From contig NZ_JANFNH010000041.1 of assembly GCF_024436055.1 (NCBI RefSeq), positions 1 to 64,000 on the forward strand: 64,000 nucleotides of DNA, in the 5' to 3' direction. Below the pieces are notes generated by a model, which did not search any database, was not told the DNA's origin, and saw nothing but the letters and a program-made list of their open reading frames with translations. Below are positions 30,340 to 40,242 of the stretch, piece by piece; position 1 is the first letter of the stretch, and each line of letters opens with the position of its first letter. Position numbers and translations under genes: made by a program. Origin of the DNA: Streptantibioticus rubrisoli. Lineage in GTDB: Bacteria; Actinomycetota; Actinomycetes; Streptomycetales; Streptomycetaceae.

Positions 30340-32298
30340 CTACTCGCCGCCGTTGCCCGGCGTCGTCTTGGCGATCTGCATCAGGAACTCGGCGTTGGAC
30401 TTGGTCTGCTTCATCTTGTCCAGCAGCAGCTCGATCGCCTGCTGCGAGTCCAGCGCGTGCAGCACCCGGCGCAGCTTCCAGACGATGCTGAGCTCCTCCG
30501 ACGCCAGCAGGATCTCCTCCTTGCGGGTGCTGGACGCGTCCACGTCCACCGCCGGGAAGATCCGCTTGTCGGAGAGCTTGCGGTCCAGCCGCAGCTCCAT
30601 GTTGCCGGTGCCCTTGAACTCCTCGAAGATCACCTCGTCCATCCGCGAGCCGGTCTCGACCAGCGCGGTGGCCAGGATGGTCAGCGAACCGCCGTCCTCG
30701 ATGTTGCGCGCGGCACCGAAGAACTTCTTCGGCGGGTAGAGCGCGGTGGAGTCCACACCACCGGACAGGATGCGGCCGGAGGCTGGCGCCGCCAGGTTGT
30801 AGGCGCGGCCCAGACGGGTGATCGAGTCCAGCAGCACGACCACGTCGTGACCCAGCTCCACCAGGCGCTTGGCGCGCTCGATGGCCAGCTCCGCGACCGT
30901 GGTGTGGTCCTCGGCCGGGCGGTCGAAGGTCGAGGAGATGACCTCGCCCTTGACCGACCGCTGCATGTCGGTGACCTCTTCCGGACGCTCGTCGACCAGG
31001 ACGACCATCAGGTGGCACTCGGGGTTGTTGTGGGTGATCGCGTTGGCGATCGCCTGCATGACCATGGTCTTACCGGTCTTCGGCGGGGCCACGATCAGAC
31101 CGCGCTGGCCCTTGCCGATCGGCGCGACCAGGTCGATGATTCGCGGGGTCAGCTGGTTCGGCTCGTTCTCCAACCGCAGCCGCTCCTGCGGGTACAGCGG
31201 GGTGAGCTTGCCGAACTCCGGCCGCCCACGGCCGGTTTCGGGCGCCATGCCGTTCACCGAGTCGAGCCGGACGAGGGCGTTGAACTTCTCCCGCCGCTCG
31301 CCGTCCTTCGGCTGCCGCACCGCACCGGTGACGTGATCGCCCTTGCGCAGGCCGTTCTTGCGGACCTGGGCCAGCGAGACGTACACGTCGTTCGGGCCCG
31401 GCAGGTAGCCGGAGGTGCGGATGAACGCGTAGTTGTCCAGGATGTCGAGGATGCCCGCGACCGGGATCAGCACGTCGTCCTCAGCCAGCTGCGGCTCGCC
31501 CGCGAAGTCCTCCCGGCCCCGGCGGCCGCGGCGGTCGCGGTACCGGCCCCGGCGGCCACGGCGGCCGCCCTCGAAGTCGTCGTCGCCCTGGCCCTGGCGG
31601 TCCTGACGGTCCTGGCGCTCGCCCTGGGCGGCACCCTCCTCACCACGGCGGCGGTCGCGCTGGCGGTCCCGGCGGCCCTCGCGGTCGCCCCGCTCGCCGC
31701 GCTCCTGGCGGTCGCCCTTCTGGCGGTCCCGGCGGTCCTGGCGGTCGCCCTGGCCCTGCTCGGCGGCCTCGCCCTTGCCCTGCTCGGCGGGCGCCGGAGC
31801 CTTGGGCTCGACGGTGGCGGTGGCGGTGGCGGCGGGCTGCTCGGCGGCCTTCGGCTCGGCCTTCTCAGCGACGGCCTTCTCGGCCGCGGTACGGCGGCCA
31901 CGGCGCTCGGCGGCGGGCTTCTCACCGGCCGGCTGACCCGGGATGTCGATCTGCTGCTGGCCCTCGGCGGACGCGGCGGCCTTCGGCTCGGCGGCGGCCT
32001 CGCCGGTGCGCGCCCGCGAGGTGGCGCGGCGCTTGGGCTTCTCGGCGGCGGGCGCGGCGGTGGTCGAGCCACCGCCCGCCTGCCGCTCCTTGATGACCTC
32101 GATCAACTGGCCCTTGCGCATGCGCGCGGTGCCCTTGATTCCGAGTGCCGAGGCCACCTGCTGGAGCTCAGCGAGGACCATGCCCTCAAGGCCGGTGCCA
32201 GACCGGCGACGCCTGGTGGCAGTACCGCTGGCAGGCGCGGCGGCATCGGATGCGGCGGCAGCGCTGTCTGCGCGCATCAGATCGGTGGTGTCGCTCAC
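30340..32298 (-). CDS. rho: transcription termination factor Rho
   Basis: The 652-aa hexameric RNA helicase that terminates transcription. After an N-terminal helical domain (residues 30-75) comes a long insertion rich in Arg, Asp, Gly, Gln and Ala (about 75-250), typical of actinobacterial Rho and thought to bind RNA. Then come the cold-shock RNA-binding domain ([20 protein letters not shown]) and the ATPase with Walker [17 protein letters not shown] and [16 protein letters not shown] 509-bp leader with no gene precedes it, and a strong hairpin follows. Confidence 0.97.
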   Translation of the reverse strand: MSDTTDLMRADSAAAASDAAAPASGTATRRRRSGTGLEGMVLAELQQVASALGIKGTARMRKGQLIEVIKERQAGGGSTTAAPAAEKPKRRATSRARTGEAAAEPKAAASAEGQQQIDIPGQPAGEKPAAERRGRRTAAEKAVAEKAEPKAAEQPAATATATVEPKAPAPAEQGKGEAAEQGQGDRQDRRDRQKGDRQERGERGDREGRRDRQRDRRRGEEGAAQGERQDRQDRQGQGDDDFEGGRRGRRGRYRDRRGRRGREDFAGEPQLAEDDVLIPVAGILDILDNYAFIRTSGYLPGPNDVYVSLAQVRKNGLRKGDHVTGAVRQPKDGERREKFNALVRLDSVNGMAPETGRGRPEFGKLTPLYPQERLRLENEPNQLTPRIIDLVAPIGKGQRGLIVAPPKTGKTMVMQAIANAITHNNPECHLMVVLVDERPEEVTDMQRSVKGEVISSTFDRPAEDHTTVAELAIERAKRLVELGHDVVVLLDSITRLGRAYNLAAPASGRILSGGVDSTALYPPKKFFGAARNIEDGGSLTILATALVETGSRMDEVIFEEFKGTGNMELRLDRKLSDKRIFPAVDVDASSTRKEEILLASEELSIVWKLRRVLHALDSQQAIELLLDKMKQTKSNAEFLMQIAKTTPGNGGE

Positions 32299-32807
32299 GA
32301 AGGGTCCTTCCCTGGAGCGGGCGTCGGCCTGATCGGCTCGGCGACCGGTTGTGCTGTCCGGATTCCGGGCTTTCGTTGCGGTGCCCGGATCCGGGGCGGT
32401 GGTCCGCCTGATGGCGGGCGAAATAACTGCGTGGTGGTTCGGTGCGATGAGGTCACACGGAGGTGGCCGGTCCTTCGCACCTAACTCCGGAGCGTGCTCG
32501 GCACTGCAAAGGCAGGCTGCTCAGGCAGTGTGGGAGGCTCCCGGAAGAATGGCGATCCCGCGACGGAAATCCCCGATACGGGACACACAGCACCGCGGCA
32601 CCATACGTGTGCATGGTCCGTCGAGTGCAGACTTGAGGTTAACACTACCTGATCCAACAAATATTCCCCCTCTCCGCGCCCGGCATTCGTGCTTCGGGAC
32701 TGTGCCGGTCGTACCACCGCCGGTGCGGCGGGTACGGGGCGCGGTGCTGCCGCGCGCAGTTCTTCCCTTGTCGCCCATTGGCTCAAACCCCCGCCTTGTC
32801 CCCCGGG
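32299..32807 (-). other. gene-free 509-bp region upstream of rho
   Basis: No supportable ORF. A locally A/T-rich stretch at about 32638-32666 (containing AATATTTGTTGG and TAGTGTTAACC on the minus strand) probably holds the rho promoter, which would give a 5' leader of over 300 nt. Rho leaders are often autoregulated; no specific element can be defined by eye. Confidence 0.4.
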
Positions 32808-33758
32808 TCATTGGACGGCCGCCCCCGAGGCGTCCGTACCCGCACTGGTCAACGGGAGCACACTGGCCCCCGCGGCGTCCATCGTCAGCCGGTTGGCCGC
32901 CCAGCCCACTCCGGCCACCGCGGCCACCTTGTCGGCCGTACCGTCCTCCGCCAGCGCCAGTACGGTCGGTCCGGCGCCGGAGATGACCGCGGGTACGCCG
33001 TCCGCCCGCAGCCGGTTGACCAGCGCCACGCTCTCCGGCATCGCCGGTTCCCGGTACTCCTGGTGCAGCCGGTCCTCGGTGGCCGCCAGCAGCAGTTCCG
33101 GGCGCCGGGTGAGCGCCTCCACCAGCAGCGCGGCGCGCCCGGCGTTGACCGCCGCGTCCACGTGCGGGACGGTGCGCGGCAACAGCCCCCGCGCGGTTTC
33201 GGTCAGCACCGGCTTGGCCGGTACGAAGACCACCGGGACGACGGACGCCGCCGGGTCCATCCGGATCGCTCTGGCCGCCCCGGACTCGGTCCAGGCCAGC
33301 GTGAATCCGCCGAGCAGGCAGGCCGCCACGTTGTCCGGGTGGCCCTCGATCTCGGTGGCCAGCTCCAGCATCGCGGCGTCGTCCAGCCGCTCGGGCCCGC
33401 CTATGGTCACCGCGCGCGCGGCCATGATGCCCGCGCAGATGGCGGCGGACGACGAGCCGAGGCCGCGGCCGTGCGGGATGCGGTTGGCGCAGACCACCTC
33501 AAGGCCCCGCGGCTGGCCGCCGAGCAGGTCGAACGTGGTGCGCAGGGACCGTACGACCAGGTGCCGTTCGTCGCGGCTGAGGCTGTCGGCGCCTTCACCG
33601 GCGATGTCGACGTGCAGCCCGGAGTCGGCGACCCGGACCACGACGTCGTCGTACAGCCCCAGGGCCAGGCCGAGGGCGTCGAAGCCCGGTCCGAGGTTGG
33701 CGCTGGTCGCGGGGGTGCGCACTCGGACGGCGGCTGCGCGGAAGGCTGGACCGGCCAT
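32808..33758 (-). CDS. thrB: homoserine kinase
   Basis: A 316-aa GHMP kinase phosphorylating homoserine for threonine synthesis. VRVRTPATSANLGPGFDALGL is the N-terminal substrate motif and PHGRGLGSSSAAICAGIMAA the phosphate-binding loop. The ATG at 33758 has GGAGA upstream and fits the family start. It is separated from thrC by 418 bp with a hairpin, so it may have a separate promoter. Confidence 0.96.
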   Translation of the reverse strand: MAGPAFRAAAVRVRTPATSANLGPGFDALGLALGLYDDVVVRVADSGLHVDIAGEGADSLSRDERHLVVRSLRTTFDLLGGQPRGLEVVCANRIPHGRGLGSSSAAICAGIMAARAVTIGGPERLDDAAMLELATEIEGHPDNVAACLLGGFTLAWTESGAARAIRMDPAASVVPVVFVPAKPVLTETARGLLPRTVPHVDAAVNAGRAALLVEALTRRPELLLAATEDRLHQEYREPAMPESVALVNRLRADGVPAVISGAGPTVLALAEDGTADKVAAVAGVGWAANRLTMDAAGASVLPLTSAGTDASGAAVQ

Positions 33759-34176
33759 CGGTCGAAGAGTCTCCTTGTGTGGCAAGTGCAGTTGCCTGAC
33801 GGGCCTTGGCGGCATCAGCCGAAGGGCAACGCGAGGGCTTGTCCGTCGCCCGGAGGCGACGACGGTGGCGACGGGGGCCAATGCCAATGGCATGGGCCGG
33901 AGCGGCACACGACGGCGCCGATGGGTGCAAGCCTATCGAAGGAAGGTTCTGCTGCGACATAGGGCGCACACACGGCGCGCGATGCGTGTCGCACGCCGTG
34001 CGGTGCGCTCCCGCAGGTCGGGGGGCGTTCGCGGGTTACGGTGCCCGCGGCCGGGGGCCGCTGACGGATGGAGCGGCACCGCCGGGCTCCGGCGTCGCGG
34101 TCGCTCACCGCTGCGGCGGCTGTCAACCGGGGGCAAGCCCCCCAGACCTGGGGGCTTCACGCTCCCGGAACGGCCG
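33759..34176 (-). other. thrC-thrB intergenic region with terminator-like hairpin
   Basis: A 418-bp gap with no supportable ORF. At 34135-34157, AAGCCCCCCAG and CTGGGGGCTT form a near-perfect stem 20 bp past the thrC stop, likely a terminator or attenuator. The rest contains further G/C-rich inverted repeats, one around 34060-34130. A thrB promoter probably lies close to 33780-33900. Confidence 0.5.
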
Positions 34177-35265
34177 CTAGGCCAACCCCAGCCGCTCCGC
34201 CGCCGCGTCAGCGTCCACCGGAACGGTGATCGGCTGCGGGGCACCCGCCACCGCCCAGTCCGGGTCCTTCAGGCCGTTTCCGGTCACCGTGCAGACGATC
34301 CGCTGGCCCGGGTCCACCCGCCCCTCCTCCGCCGCCTTGAGCAGACCGGCCACCGAGGCGGCCGACGCGGGCTCCACGAAGACGCCCTCGCGCGCGGCCA
34401 ACAGCCGGTAGGCGGAGAGGATTTGACGGTCGGTCACCGCCTCGATGAGCCCGCCGGACTCGTCCCTGGCCGCCTCCGCGAACTTCCAGGAGGCGGGGTT
34501 GCCGATCCGGATCGCGGTGGCGATGGTCTGCGGGTCGCGCACCGGCGCACCGGTCACGATCGGCGCGGAACCGGCCGCCTGGAAGCCCCACATCCGCGGG
34601 GTGCGGGTCGACATCCCGTCGGCCGCGTACTCACGGTAGCCCTTCCAGTAGGCGGTGATGTTGCCCGCGTTGCCCACCGGCAGCACATGGATGTCCGGTG
34701 CGTCGCCGAGCGCGTCCACGATCTCGAACGCGGCGGTCTTCTGGCCCTCGATGCGCACCGGGTTGACCGAATTGACCAGCGCCACCGGGTACTTCTCGGA
34801 CAGTCCGCGGGCGAGATCGAGACAGTCGTCGAAGTTCCCGTCGACCTGCAGGATCCGCGAGCCGTGCACCAGGGCCTGGCCCATCTTGCCGAGCGCGATC
34901 TTGCCCTGTGGGACCAGTACCGCGCAGACCATCCCGGCGCGTACCGCGTAAGCGGCCGCGGACGCCGAGGTGTTGCCGGTGGACGCGCAGATGACCGCCT
35001 GGGCACCGGCCTCCTTGGCCTTGGAGATGGCCATGGTCATGCCGCGGTCCTTGAACGAGCCGGTGGGGTTGGCCCCCTCGACCTTCAAGTAGACGTCACA
35101 TCCGGTGCGTTCGGAGAGCAGCTGCGCGGGAACGAGCGGAGTGCCACCCTCCAGCAGCGTGACCACGGGGGTCTCGGCGGTCACCGGGAGCCGGTCCCGG
35201 TACTCCTCGATGATGCCGCGCCACTGGTGGGTGCCGGACATTCGAGGGTTGTCCATGACGGTCAT
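34177..35265 (-). CDS. thrC: threonine synthase
   Basis: A 362-aa PLP enzyme converting O-phosphohomoserine to threonine. The PLP lysine is Lys72 in [11 protein letters not shown], followed by [16 protein letters not shown] and the phosphate loop [14 protein letters not shown]. The ATG at 35265 lies 6 bp after the hom stop, and its ribosome-binding site GGGGAG is formed by the last hom codons, so the two are translationally coupled. Confidence 0.97.
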   Translation of the reverse strand: MTVMDNPRMSGTHQWRGIIEEYRDRLPVTAETPVVTLLEGGTPLVPAQLLSERTGCDVYLKVEGANPTGSFKDRGMTMAISKAKEAGAQAVICASTGNTSASAAAYAVRAGMVCAVLVPQGKIALGKMGQALVHGSRILQVDGNFDDCLDLARGLSEKYPVALVNSVNPVRIEGQKTAAFEIVDALGDAPDIHVLPVGNAGNITAYWKGYREYAADGMSTRTPRMWGFQAAGSAPIVTGAPVRDPQTIATAIRIGNPASWKFAEAARDESGGLIEAVTDRQILSAYRLLAAREGVFVEPASAASVAGLLKAAEEGRVDPGQRIVCTVTGNGLKDPDWAVAGAPQPITVPVDADAAAERLGLA

Positions 35266-35271
35266 CTCGGG

Positions 35272-36600
35272 TTACTCCCCTTCCACACGCATGATGCTCG
35301 CGACGCCCCGTACGGTGTCGAGTTTCCGCAGGGCCGCGACGGTCGCCGACAGGGCGGCGTCGGGCGCGCGGTGGGTGACGACGACGAGGGAGGCCTCGCC
35401 GCCCTCAACGGCGGCGCCTTCGGCGCCGGTGCCACGGTCCCTGCTCTGCTGACGAACGGTGTCGATCGACACCTGATGCTCCGCGAAGACCGTGGCGACC
35501 TGGGCCAGTACGCCGGGTTTGTCGGCCACGTCCAGGCTGATGTGGTAGCGCGTGACCACCTCGCCCATCGGGCTCACCGGCAGCTGGGTGTACGCGGACT
35601 CGCCCACGCCGGTGGTGTTCGCCAGCTTGTTGCGGCAGGCCGCCACCAGGTCGCCGAGGACCGCGGAGGCGGTCGGCGCGCCGCCCGCGCCGGGACCGTA
35701 GAACATCAACTGCCCGGCCGCGTCGGCCTCCACGAAGACCGCGTTGTACGCCTCGCGGACGCTGGCCAGCGGGTGGTTGAGCGGGATCATCGCCGGGTGG
35801 ACGCGCGCGGTCACCGACTTCCCGTCCGCGCTGCGCTCGCAGATCGCCAGCAGTTTGACCGTGCAGCCCATCCGCTTGGCCGAGGCGATGTCGGCGGCGG
35901 TGACCTCGGTGAGGCCCTCACGGTGCACGTCGTCGATGGTGACCCGGGTGTGGAAGGCGATCCCGGCCAGGATCGCGGCCTTGGCGGCGGCGTCGAACCC
36001 CTCGACGTCGGCCGTCGGGTCGGCTTCCGCGTAACCCAGCGCGGTGGCCTCGTCCAGCGCCTCGGAGTAACCGGCGCCGGTGGTGTCCATCCGGTCCAGG
36101 ATGAAGTTGGTGGTGCCGTTGACGATGCCCAGCACCCGGTTGACCTTGTCACCGGCGAGCGACTCGCGCAGCGGCCGGATCAGCGGGATGGCACCGGCCA
36201 CCGCGGCCTCGTAGTACAGGTCCACGCCGTGCTGGACGGCGGCGGCGTGCAGCGTGGCGCCGTCGGCGGCGAGCAGCGCCTTGTTGGCGGAGACCACGCT
36301 GGCGCCGTGCTCGAACGCGGTGGTGATCAGGGTGCGCACCGGCTCGATGCCGCCGATGACCTCCACCACCACGTCGATGTCACCGCGTTTGACCAGGGCG
36401 GTGGCATCGGTGGTGATCAGCTCGGCGGGTACGCCCCTGCGCACCCGGTCCGGGCGGCGCACCGCGATCCCGGCGAGCTCCACCGGGGCGCCGATCCGGG
36501 CCGTGAGGTCGTCCGCGTGCGTCGTCATGATGCGCGCCACCTCTGAGCCGACCACTCCACAGCCCAGCAGCGCCACCTTCAGCGGACGCGTACGCATCAT
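35272..36600 (-). CDS. hom: homoserine dehydrogenase
   Basis: A 442-aa enzyme reducing aspartate semialdehyde to homoserine, the branch point to threonine and methionine. The Rossmann motif is VALLGCGVVGSEVARIM, the catalytic core includes GIVNGTTNFILDRM and YAEADPTADVEGFDAA, and the C-terminus is an ACT domain (SLDVADKPGVLAQVATVF) for feedback by threonine. It precedes thrC in an operon. Confidence 0.97.
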   Translation of the reverse strand: MMRTRPLKVALLGCGVVGSEVARIMTTHADDLTARIGAPVELAGIAVRRPDRVRRGVPAELITTDATALVKRGDIDVVVEVIGGIEPVRTLITTAFEHGASVVSANKALLAADGATLHAAAVQHGVDLYYEAAVAGAIPLIRPLRESLAGDKVNRVLGIVNGTTNFILDRMDTTGAGYSEALDEATALGYAEADPTADVEGFDAAAKAAILAGIAFHTRVTIDDVHREGLTEVTAADIASAKRMGCTVKLLAICERSADGKSVTARVHPAMIPLNHPLASVREAYNAVFVEADAAGQLMFYGPGAGGAPTASAVLGDLVAACRNKLANTTGVGESAYTQLPVSPMGEVVTRYHISLDVADKPGVLAQVATVFAEHQVSIDTVRQQSRDRGTGAEGAAVEGGEASLVVVTHRAPDAALSATVAALRKLDTVRGVASIMRVEGE

Positions 36601-36679
36601 CCGACCTCGTCTCTCGACAAACCCTTGAACAACTTTTTGATTTTAGGGTGAAACCAGCCTGCCCAGTCTCACCCACCGA

Positions 36680-36700
36680 ACGGGAGTTTCTACTCCCCGT
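36680..36700 (-). terminator. hairpin between lysA and hom
   Basis: ACGGGAGT at 36680-36687 and ACTCCCCGT at 36692-36700 form a stem with one bulge, 25 bp past the lysA stop. It probably ends the nrtL-lysA transcript. The hom promoter would lie in the A/T-rich TTTTTGATTTTAGGG stretch around 36635-36650. Confidence 0.55.
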
Positions 36701-36724
36701 CCAGCATCCGAGACCAAGATCTTG

Positions 36725-38116
36725 CTAGCCGATATCGAGCCGCAGAAGATCCTCCTCCGTCTCCCGCCGCACGATCACCCTGGCCTGCCCGTCCTTGACC
36801 ACCACCACCGGCGGCCGCAGCGCGTGGTTGTAGTTGCTGGCCATGGAACGGCAGTACGCGCCGGTGGCGGGCACCGCCAGCAGATCACCCGGCGCCAGGT
36901 CCGCGGGCAGGAACGCGTCGCGCACCACGATGTCACCGGACTCGCAGTGCTTGCCGACCACCCGCGAGAGCATCGGCTCCGCGTCGGACGACCGGGACAC
37001 CAACGCCACGCTGTACTCGGCGTCGTAGAGCGCGGTACGGATGTTGTCCGACATACCGCCGTCCACGCTGACGTAAGTGCGCAGCCCCTCAAGCGGCTTG
37101 ATGGTCCCGACCTCGTACAGCGTGAACGCCGTCGGCCCGACGATCGCCCGGCCGGGCTCCACCGACAGCCGCGGCACGGACAGCCCGGCGGCCGTGCACT
37201 CGCGGGTGACGATCTCGGCCAGCGCCTTGGCGATCTCGTGCGGCTCGCGCGGGTCGTCCTGCGAGGTGTAGGCGATGCCCAGACCGCCGCCGAGGTCGAT
37301 CTCCGGCAGTTCCACACCGTGCTCGTCCCGCACCTGCTTCAGCAGCCCGACCACGCGGTGCGCCGCCACCTCGAAGCCCGAGGTGTCGAAGATCTGCGAG
37401 CCGATGTGCGAGTGGATGCCGATGAGTTCGAGACCGTCCAGCATCAGCGCCCGGCGCACCGCCTCTGCGGCCTGGCCGTCGGCGAGCGCCAGGCCGAACT
37501 TCTGGTCCTCGTGCGCGGTGGCGATGAACTCGTGGGTGTGCGCCTCGACGCCCACGGTCACCCGGATCTGCACCCGCTGCCGCCTGCCGAGCCGCTCGGC
37601 GACGGAGGCGACCCGGACGATCTCCTGGAACGAGTCGAGCACGATCCGGCCGACGCCCGCCTCGACCGCCCGCTCGATCTCCCGGACGCTCTTGTTGTTG
37701 CCGTGCAGCGCGATCCGCTCGGCGGGCATACCGGCGGACAGCGCGGTCGCCAACTCGCCCTCGGAGCACACGTCGAGGTTGAGCCCCTCCTCGTGCAGCC
37801 AGCGCACCACCGCGCGGGAGAGGAAGGCCTTGCCCGCGTAGAAGACGTCGGCGTCCGGCCCGAACGCCTCCCGCCAGGCCCGGCAGCGGGCCCGGAAGTC
37901 GTCCTCGTCGAGTACGTAGGCCGGAGTGCCGAACTCCGCGGCCAGCGACCGGACATCGACCCCGCCCACCTCGACCGCGCCGTCGGCGTTGCGGGTGACG
38001 GTACGGGACCAGACCTTCGGGTCGAGCGCGTTGAGGTCGGCGGGCGGCGCGGTGTAGTGCCCTTCCGGCAGTACGTCGGCGTAGCGGGGCCCAGCGGGGT
38101 GTGCGGAACGGGACAT
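36725..38116 (-). CDS. lysA: diaminopimelate decarboxylase
   Basis: A 463-aa PLP enzyme making lysine from meso-diaminopimelate. The PLP lysine is Lys96 in [25 protein letters not shown] and the C-terminal [17 protein letters not shown] and [12 protein letters not shown] are family motifs. It follows nrtL by 16 bp, the same order as the argS-lysA operon of Corynebacterium. Confidence 0.97.
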   Translation of the reverse strand: MSRSAHPAGPRYADVLPEGHYTAPPADLNALDPKVWSRTVTRNADGAVEVGGVDVRSLAAEFGTPAYVLDEDDFRARCRAWREAFGPDADVFYAGKAFLSRAVVRWLHEEGLNLDVCSEGELATALSAGMPAERIALHGNNKSVREIERAVEAGVGRIVLDSFQEIVRVASVAERLGRRQRVQIRVTVGVEAHTHEFIATAHEDQKFGLALADGQAAEAVRRALMLDGLELIGIHSHIGSQIFDTSGFEVAAHRVVGLLKQVRDEHGVELPEIDLGGGLGIAYTSQDDPREPHEIAKALAEIVTRECTAAGLSVPRLSVEPGRAIVGPTAFTLYEVGTIKPLEGLRTYVSVDGGMSDNIRTALYDAEYSVALVSRSSDAEPMLSRVVGKHCESGDIVVRDAFLPADLAPGDLLAVPATGAYCRSMASNYNHALRPPVVVVKDGQARVIVRRETEEDLLRLDIG

Positions 38117-38132
38117 GGTGCTGCAGAACTCC

Positions 38133-39146
38133 TCAGAGGTGTTCGGGCGCGGAGATGCCGAGCAGGGTCAGGCCACCGGCGAGCACCGTCCCGGCCGCTT
38201 CGGCGAGCGACAGCCGGGCCCGGTGGGCGGCCGAGGGTTTCTCGTCACCGCGCGGCAGCTGGGGACACGCGTCGTGACAGGCGAAGAAGGCGTCGGCGGT
38301 CAGCTCCAGGTGCCGGGCGACCCGGTCCGGTGAGCGGTGCCGGGCGGCGGCCTGGACGATGCGCGGGAAGTCGGCGATCACACCGAGCAGCCGGTGCTCC
38401 GCCGGATGCCCGTAACGGCCGTCGGGATCGGGCGCGATGCCCAGGTCCCGGGCGTTGCGCAGCAGCGCGCGGGTACGGGCGTGGGCGTACTGCACACGGA
38501 AAAGGGGGTTCGACTCGCGTTGCGTGAGGAGTTCGGCGGGGTCGAGCCGGGGGGTGTCGCCGGGCGGCGGGCGCAGCAGCGCCCAGCGGGCCGCGTCGCG
38601 GGTGAGGGCGGGGAAGTCATCGCAGGGTCTGGCCGGGGCGCCGGGGGCGTCCGGCCGGGTACCTACCGGGCGCACCCGTACCGCCTCCGGCGGCCCCGGC
38701 CGTGCCCCGCAGGCCCGCAGCAGCCGGTTGCCCGCATCGGCGACGGCGGCGGCGCGCGGTTCGCCGTTGTGCGCCAGGGTGACGCGGGTGGCGGCCAGCG
38801 AGTCGTTGTGGCCGTAGGCCGCGCCCTGCGCCAGCACCTCCCGGACCAGTCCGGCGTGCGCGGCGGCTTCGAGCGTGATGTTCAAGAACCCCGGGTCGGC
38901 GATCTCCACGCGGGCGATGCCCGGGCACCGGGCGAGCCGCCCGGCGAGGATCTCCGCGACCTGCCGTGGCTGCCGACCGGCGGCCCTGGCCAGCCGCAGC
39001 GCGACGTTGGTCGCGTAGTCCCCCTGCCGCGGCCCGCGCGGCCGCTCCACCACCACCCGCTCGGGCACGGCGACGCTCAGCTCATCAGCCTCGACGGCAC
39101 GGCGCACCGTGCTCAGCACGGTACGGGAGAGCTCAGCGGGGGTCAC
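38133..39146 (-). CDS. nrtL: ArgS-related anticodon-binding protein, catalytically degenerate
   Basis: A 337-aa relative of arginyl-tRNA synthetase, much shorter than the about 550-590 residues of ArgS. The N-terminal tRNA-binding part ([25 protein letters not shown]) and the C-terminal DALR anticodon-binding domain ([19 protein letters not shown]...[11 protein letters not shown]) remain. The catalytic core is almost gone: the HIGH region reads [19 protein letters not shown] and no KMSKS is present, so it cannot aminoacylate. The name NrtL is from memory of current annotations. The GTG at 39146 starts at the conserved first helix. It is upstream of and coupled to lysA. Confidence 0.88.
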   Translation of the reverse strand: MTPAELSRTVLSTVRRAVEADELSVAVPERVVVERPRGPRQGDYATNVALRLARAAGRQPRQVAEILAGRLARCPGIARVEIADPGFLNITLEAAAHAGLVREVLAQGAAYGHNDSLAATRVTLAHNGEPRAAAVADAGNRLLRACGARPGPPEAVRVRPVGTRPDAPGAPARPCDDFPALTRDAARWALLRPPPGDTPRLDPAELLTQRESNPLFRVQYAHARTRALLRNARDLGIAPDPDGRYGHPAEHRLLGVIADFPRIVQAAARHRSPDRVARHLELTADAFFACHDACPQLPRGDEKPSAAHRARLSLAEAAGTVLAGGLTLLGISAPEHL

Positions 39147-39233
39147 AGGGAAAGCGTAGGCGAGAAGGGGGGTGGTCCCGCGAATGGGTTTCACGTACTG
39201 GGCACTCGGTGCGTCGGCCCCGGGCACGAACAA

Positions 39234-39270
39234 GACCCCGCTTCCAGCGTCACCGTCTGGCAGCGGGGTC
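39234..39270 (-). terminator. ancestral terminator of tRNA-Arg(CCG), now separated from its gene
   Basis: GACCCCGCT at 39234-39242 and AGCGGGGTC at 39262-39270 form a perfect 9-bp stem with an inner CCAG/CTGG pair, followed on the minus strand by TTGTT. It begins 20 bp past the displaced tRNA 3' end at 39290, where a tRNA terminator would sit before the island inserted. Confidence 0.65.
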
Positions 39271-39289
39271 CTTCGGCACCTCATCCAAG

Positions 39290-39336
39290 GTGCCCCCGGC
39301 AGGATTCGAACCTGCGCACACGGCTCCGGAGGCCGT
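39290..39336 (-). repeat. attachment site (displaced 3' part of tRNA-Arg(CCG))
   Basis: This 47-bp sequence is identical to 55548-55594 and covers the anticodon stem-loop, variable region, T-arm and 3' acceptor strand of tRNA-Arg(CCG), but the 5' half of the tRNA is absent here. It is the far end of an element that integrated into the tRNA 3' end. Confidence 0.9.
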
Positions 39337-40242
39337 CGGGTTCTCGCGCGTTTTCCCAGGCCAGACACTTACCTGACGGATTGCCAGGTCCGTCGTCCCG
39401 CGCATGTCCCGCGGAAATGAAATGCCCTATTTGCTCGCCTTGCCTCGATCATTCCCTGCGGCGGTCGATCTGTGTATCGTGATGTGGATCACGACCTCTC
39501 GGGCAAGCGTAGGGGGTGTATGTTGCGCCCTTCAATCGAACAGCGGGGCGTTCCGGAGTGCCCGGGCAAGCGGAGTGAGCGGGTTGCGCGCCTGGTTCGC
39601 TGGGGACGCTCGCCGGGGGCGAACGGTGGTCGGTGGCCGTGTCCCATGGCTTGTCGTTCGGATGTGCTGGGGGCGTGTGTCCATGTTGAGTTTCCGGCTT
39701 CCAGCGAGGGCTCGGCGAGCCGCTGGTCGCCGACGCTTTGCCCGCGGGCTGGCGCTGCGGCCCTGCCCTGCATGGTGAGTGGCGTTGGCCGGAGGGCGGG
39801 ACTCTAACGGGCCCCGACGGCGAACGTGCGAGTCGGACGCCGGGCGGATTGCCGACGGCTGCAGGCCGGCAGGCGAAGGCCGGCTCGGGCCGGTCAGTGC
39901 ATTCCGACGCCGGGACGTACAGTCGGGATGCGCGGTGGGGGCTGTGAGCCCTTTTGTGTCGTAGCCCTGGGTACGCGGACCACTGGTGAGTCGACGGTGC
40001 CCCGGAAGGCTTGGCCGCACCTGGTCGTGAATGCAGGCGGCTGTTATGTGAAGTTGTGGGCTTGGTTCGGGGTGCGGCCTTTCGACGTGCGGGCATGTAG
40101 TGGCGGTGGACTATTGATCCGCATGATCGCCGGTTTGGCTAACCGGCGATCCCGGGCTATGTTGCGCTGCTCGAAGCGGAGAACGTGACCGAGGGCGGTC
40201 TTCTGAACTCCCGTGCTGGACGGTGCGTTGTCGGGAGTTGAT
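39337..40242. other. gene-free 906-bp stretch inside the left end of the island
   Basis: ORFs here on both strands are rich in Pro, Arg and Ser and lack domain content, so I call none. The stretch contains an inverted repeat CGTGAT-gtgg-ATCACG at 39478-39493 and ends with a strong hairpin at 40125-40151. It may include arm-type integrase sites and remains of lost genes. Confidence 0.5.
40125..40151 (-). terminator. terminator of the unknown island gene
   Basis: GATCGCCGGTT at 40125-40135 and AACCGGCGATC at 40141-40151 form a perfect 11-bp stem with a 5-nt loop, about 90 bp past the stop codon of the leftward gene. Confidence 0.65.

Noticed and set aside
31500-32080. Long plus-strand ORF opposite rho rich in Leu, Ala and Gly
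   Set aside because: It is the mirror of the low-complexity Arg/Asp/Gln-rich insertion of Rho.
39290-39336. A second tRNA-Arg gene at the left end
   Set aside because: Only the 3' 47 bp are present; the 5' acceptor strand and D-arm are missing.
39404-40096. Several overlapping ORFs of 94-215 codons on both strands near the left island end
   Set aside because: They are Pro/Arg/Ser-rich, overlap each other in different frames, lack ribosome-binding sites and show no domain.
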